Assembly (NCBI GenBank): GCA_018340375.1 | Contig: JAFFJZ010000009.1 | Span: forward strand, 20,662,501-20,726,500 | DNA: 64,000 nt | DNA from: Gonatopus flavifemur | Taxonomy: Eukaryota > Arthropoda > Insecta > Hymenoptera > Dryinidae | Direction: 5' to 3' | In this document: positions 60,361 to 64,000 of the stretch, piece by piece | Layout: every line of letters starts with the position of its first letter | Numbering within the stretch: position 1 is the stretch's first letter | Notes under the pieces: model-generated | Databases searched by the model: none | Told to the model about the DNA's origin: nothing | The model's input: the letters and a program-made list of their open reading frames with translations, nothing else | Program-made: the position numbers and the translations under genes

Positions 60361-61925
60361 TTACCTCATATACTGAGGACCCAATTTCTTAGACTGACAG
60401 GAAATTTTCTTTGCCTTCATTGTAATAAATCGTTTTTTCAATGGAAAAAAACTTCAGTTCAATGGAAAAAATTATCACAAATATATTCTTCCTTGAATTC
60501 GAATTCAATGGAATGAATCATTGGAATCAAAATGAATCACAGGGATTTGTAATCAGTATGATTCTCTCCCTTTTTTTTTTGAAAGTCAACAATTATTCCA
60601 TCCCCTTTATAAAAGCCCCGATACGGTCGTCCGCCGGGGGCCCTGGAATGAGCCAGTCCGACACTGCCAGAAACCACTAGTTTCAGATCAATGATGGGTT
60701 TTTGGCATTGCAGAAGTGATTCACCGTAATTCACTTGAAATATTATACTGGTCAAAGAATCGGTGAAATACCCAAAAATAGTTTACAACAGGTAATTTAA
60801 CATGACTGATTATGATCATTTATCATAGAAAATCATACTAATTGGAGTGCAGATTTTTAATTCCTTCCAGTAATTTGGAATTGAATATTTGTTTCAATTT
60901 TCTTTTGGATTCACCCTACATTATAAATGTGAATGTCCTTCACAAAAATATACTTGCTCACCAAAGATTCATATAATATTCTTTTATTCATGATCTGAAT
61001 CACTATGTTTTCATCAGATGCGATTGGAATCGATTTCAAATTCAATTGGCTAATCGCAATCTCAGTTTCCTTTTGTAGGAAATGTAATCCTCCGTTGGCT
61101 GGTCTTTTCTGGGGGGTTCAATCGCATTTTATTTATGTTTTCAGTCCGGTAGGGCAGCGGTTGATGTTTGTACAACTCCACCAAGTTTGTTATTGAACTG
61201 GAGATCAATTCGATTGTTGATCTACAGAAAATTCATTTCAACTGTTTTCCCAAGAAACATTTTCAATGTTTCCGGACAGAGATCAGCTGGGAGAGATTGC
61301 TAACGCTCTTGTGAACTCGCGGAGAGTCAAACTTTCATTTCCTTTCAAAAATGTTTTCTGATTGATTAGATTATTACGCTCGATTTGAGCGAAACAATCA
61401 GAACAAGTGGTCAAGAAGAAGACGTTGAACTCTTCCACTCAGAATTCAGACCACGTTTTTAGTATATATTAGCAATCACTCCCAACTCATCTCTGCTCCA
61501 GAACTTTCCACAAGATTCAAAAAGTCATGCGCAGTACCCAAAGGTATGTTTTGGGATTCTTCAATCGCTCCTACTTTTCAAAGACTGTTGAAAAACATCT
61601 AACAGATGTTTATGGAAAAATCTTGGGGAATATCTTCAAAGACCTTTGAATGTCTTCCAGTGGTCTTTTAGGAATGAGAATAATTCGAGAGATCCTCAAC
61701 ATATTTTTGAGTTGCGTCTTTTCAAACCTCCCGAAGAAAATATCTGGATACATCAAATATCATTTTGGCTGTTGATTACTCCGCCTCATGCATGCATTTA
61801 ATGTGTGCACGAGAACCTCATAACTTTTAACCTATAACTTCTGTGACTTTTCGAAACTTTCAATGATTGAATTAGGGATTCTCACTGACCTTCTGACATA
61901 TATGACTCATTCTGTTCGTTTGCAG

Positions 61926-62816
61926 ATTTTTAGCATCAGGTGATCTCCCTATTTCTATCGCACGAGTTCATCGGATTGGAGAATCCACAGCACAAAAAAT
62001 TATTAAAGAAGTTTGTACAGTACTTGTCCAAGTCCTCAAACCCCAATATTTGCAACCACCCAGTGGACAGTGGAAATGGATTGCCGAAGGATATTGGGAG
62101 ATGTGGAATGTTCCCAATTGTTTTGGAGCTGTGGACGGCGAACACATAACTATTCAATGTCCACCAAATTCAGGGAGTTGATACTTCAATTATAACTTTC
62201 AGTATAGTATTAATGGCTGTTCGTGACTACTTGAATAGAATCACCCCAGTTGATATTGGCGCTTATGCAGGTAACAGTGATGGAGGTATTTTTGCTGACC
62301 CAAGCATCGGAGAAAGTTTGAAGGATGCAAATTTGAACCTACCCACTGGTGTGACGTTACTCCCAGGAAGAAAAGATATGAGCAGTGCAGGATTTTTATT
62401 GACTGACGATGTGTTTCCATTCTGCACTGGAATAATGAAACCTCATTCTGGAAGAAATCCTTCAGAAAAACAACAGATATGTAACTATAGCTTTTCGATT
62501 AACAACACCTTTGGAATTTTATCTTCCCGATGGAGGATATTGCGGAGAAATATCTGTATGCTTCCACAATCGATTGATATTTTGTTGTTTGCAACTGTTT
62601 GCTTACACAATTATGTTTCAACACGAGAAGTGGAAGCAGTTCACAATCGGATTCAATATAATTGGAGAAGACAGAGACAACTCATATTGGTGTGCACTTC
62701 CACCAGTTGATGATGATCAAGAAATACTTGTAGAACAGGCAAGCACCGCTGAAGCTCAACGACAGCCAGAAATACTCAGCAGTTATCTTCTAACACCGGG
62801 AGGTGGAGTACATTGA
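61926..62816 (+). pseudogene. Harbinger (HARBI1-like) transposase relic, catalytic exon (DDE_4 family)
   Basis: Starting in the split Arg codon the frame reads FLASGDLPISIARVHRIGES, the helix-turn-helix region (TAQKIIKEVC), then EGYWEMWNVPNCFGAVDGEH with the first catalytic Asp, and CPPNSGS. A TGA follows at 62,179. YFNYN and a one-base shift lead to IVLMAVRD and PVDIGAYAGNSDGGIF with the second Asp, then LPGRKD, DDVFPFCTGIMKPHSGRN and NNTFGILSSRWRIL. Canonical members have about seven more residues and a catalytic Glu directly before the (N)xFGIL motif. Here that stretch is deleted and Asn stands in place of Glu, so the third catalytic residue is lost. A further frameshift near 62,640 leads to EILSSYLLTPGGGVH, then TGA at 62,814, where related proteins have Trp before QYE. 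Clearly inactive. Whether it was a transposon or a domesticated gene cannot be told; no terminal inverted repeats were found. Confidence 0.9.
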
Positions 62817-63794
62817 CAGTATGAGTATATCAACAGAGGCAGATTCGGTGAACATGATGAGGTAATAATGATTATGATTGAGTATCAATATATTCTTCTT
62901 TAATAATTAAGTATTATTATATTCAAAGATTCATAAAGAAGAAACGTGATTACTCCAGTCTCACATTATTTTTACAGAATCTTATATATTTTTTACATTG
63001 ATAATCAGAACATTTTTTCATTCTACGGTACAAAGAATATATCGTCCATCCATGAGTGAGAACTGTGATGTTACGATATCCTGTGAAACTTTTTCAACAA
63101 ATTGATTCAGTCACAAGGAACTTGAGATCAACCTATCACAATTGGATGTGAATGTATATATTTTTTGGCGAAGTCAACAATTTTCGTGCTACATAGGCAT
63201 ACGTACAAGAGCGACGAAAGATACATTGGCTGGGGAGAGATTTAATGTTAGATCTCTTCCTTTATCTAAAGTCTCGCTCGTCGCTCATCGCTGTCATTTG
63301 AGAACAACGCATCTTCAAGCATTTTGAGACCACAGCCGGATTCTCTGATTGATTCCGAATTTTTAGATTTGGAGATCGATGTAGACAATTGAATATTAAT
63401 GACATTCAACGGTTGAAACAATTCAGTAGTTTGCTAGGGAGGAAATCTACCAGTATACACACTTGAGCATTAATTATAAGCAAATAAATAGATATGGAAA
63501 CAATTAGTCCAATACATGTTGCTACACACCGCAGTATTATTTAGCATGAATTCAGATTTTGCTTATGGAATTATGTAACCGAAATTTTCGAAAATATTAT
63601 TCTAAGACTTATGGAGCTTCGAAAAAATGAGTGAATCTTCATTACGTAATTCTCCAACAAATGAGCGATGCATACAAATTTTGAATTTGCAATGATGAAG
63701 CACATTACCAACATTGCACTCTAAACATCAAATTGGAACTGCAAATGACAATGATTTCCATAATTTTTCTTTCTCATATTCAGAAATTACTTTG
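62817..63794. other. No gene seen downstream of the Harbinger relic
   Basis: AT-rich. The first 50 bases still read QYEYINRG in the frame of the relic past its TGA, so they probably belong to the ancient C-terminus. The rest shows no splice-bounded ORF or inverted repeat that I could recognise. Confidence 0.45.
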
Positions 63795-63999
63795 AAATTT
63801 GAGTTCCAAATATCCACTTGATAGTAGAAAGCGACTGCTTGTTCAAAAACCTCGTAGCAGAGTCTCATCCGTTCCTTTTGATGGCGTCAATTTAGATCCT
63901 AGTATAACATATCGTTCAATAAGTTCCAAAACTAACCCAGAGATACCGCTAGTAGTACCAAACGGGCCACGTTTCCCTAGAGTGCGAACCTTCACATGA
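63795..63999 (+). CDS. Possible exon fragment at the window edge
   Basis: Open from an acceptor-like TTCTCATATTCAG (ending 63,783) to TGA at 63,997. It encodes LDSRKRLLVQKPRSRVSS and then a Ser/Pro-rich tail with PLVVPNGPRFPRVRTFT. The basic, proline-rich composition is gene-like. There is no recognised domain, and the partner exons are not in the window. Confidence 0.2.
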
Positions 64000-64000
64000 A

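Larger units (their letters stand above)
58112..60666. mobile_element. hAT-type non-autonomous transposon, 2,555 bp
   Basis: The left terminus CAGTGGCGGACTGGCCCA and the inverse of the right terminus, CAGTGTCGGACTGGCTCA, agree at 16 of 18 positions. Both ends are flanked by the identical 8-mer CCAGAAAC (58,104-58,111 and 60,667-60,674). An 8-bp target duplication with CAG-starting short inverted ends is the signature of the hAT superfamily. Both subterminal regions also share CCGGGGGCCC; on the left this adjoins a 16-bp palindrome, CCCGGCGATCGCCGGG (58,138-58,153). No hAT transposase (dimerisation domain or zinc finger) is recognisable inside. The 120-codon ORF at 60,154 spans a hairpin and is probably chance. 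The perfect target duplication suggests a younger insertion than the broken host gene. Confidence 0.88.
57732..61925 (+). other. 4.2-kb intron of the Harbinger relic
   Basis: Bounded by CTAAG/GTAACA and CGTTTGCAG/A, with both exons sharing one split Arg codon. It contains the complete hAT-type element at 58,112-60,666. Outside that it holds AT-rich sequence in which I saw no genes; the ORF at 61,005-61,196 shows no family match. Without the hAT insertion the intron would be about 1.6 kb. Confidence 0.7.

Noticed and set aside
60154..60516. 120-codon ORF inside the hAT element as a transposase
   Set aside because: No hAT motifs, and it spans a 31-bp-arm hairpin; probably chance.
61005..61196. 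63-codon ORF in the Harbinger intron
   Set aside because: No domain, no splice context, ordinary length for AT-rich random sequence.
61500..61545. Possible small exon ending CCCAAAG/GTATGT before the catalytic exon
   Set aside because: The upstream exon at 57,731 already joins the catalytic exon in phase within a conserved motif; the intervening peptide does not resemble the family.
1..64000. tRNA, rRNA, histone or telomere-repeat sequences
   Set aside because: None of their conserved signatures was seen on either strand on reading through.

Overview
This window looks like an AT-rich arthropod (most likely insect) nuclear genome. Supporting this are intron-containing genes with GT/AG borders, R1-clade non-LTR retrotransposon remains, Harbinger, hAT and piggyBac-type DNA transposon remains, and a large satellite array. 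I saw no bacterial operons, rRNA, tRNA or CRISPR. I cannot name the species.

Region 1 (1-38,710) is one uninterrupted satellite array. The monomer is about 31 bp and is built around a dyad, TGCTA-GATGG-TAGCA. Several monomer classes differ in the 8-9 bases before the dyad. They are arranged in nested higher-order repeats of about 558, 712, 1,797, 1,869, 2,882 and 6,430 bp. The largest is a recent tandem duplication of about 6.43 kb (11.87-24.73 kb). The array continues off the left edge and stops sharply at 38,710. The many short minus-strand ORFs inside it are repeat artefacts with a 31-residue period.

Region 2 (38.7-43.1 kb) is AT-rich and mostly single copy. It holds a few candidate plus-strand exons. 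Two of them (39,120-39,448 and 40,577-40,746) join in phase. A nested inverted-repeat element lies at 41,056-41,455.

Region 3 (43.1-50.0 kb) is a retrotransposon graveyard and is GC-richer from about 44.5 kb on. On the minus strand a charged, purine-rich ORF1 fragment of one non-LTR element abuts a truncated R1-clade ORF2 and its ORF1. A second R1 copy with its own deletion follows on the plus strand. The two R1 copies are head to head, forming an imperfect palindrome several kb long. Both are dead: they carry stops, frameshifts and deletions.

Region 4 (50.0-56.8 kb) is a nest of non-autonomous DNA elements. It contains a 0.94-kb long-inverted-repeat element with a mariner-like remnant, a 2.8-kb piggyBac-type element at a TTAA site inside a small foldback, two larger foldback elements and several tandem-repeat blocks.

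Region 5 (57.5-62.9 kb) holds a decayed Harbinger (HARBI1-like, DDE_4 family) transposase gene. It has two exons and a 4.2-kb intron. The intron contains a 2,555-bp non-autonomous hAT element with a perfect 8-bp target-site duplication and three internal hairpin elements. The last kilobase holds little beyond one possible exon fragment at the right edge.
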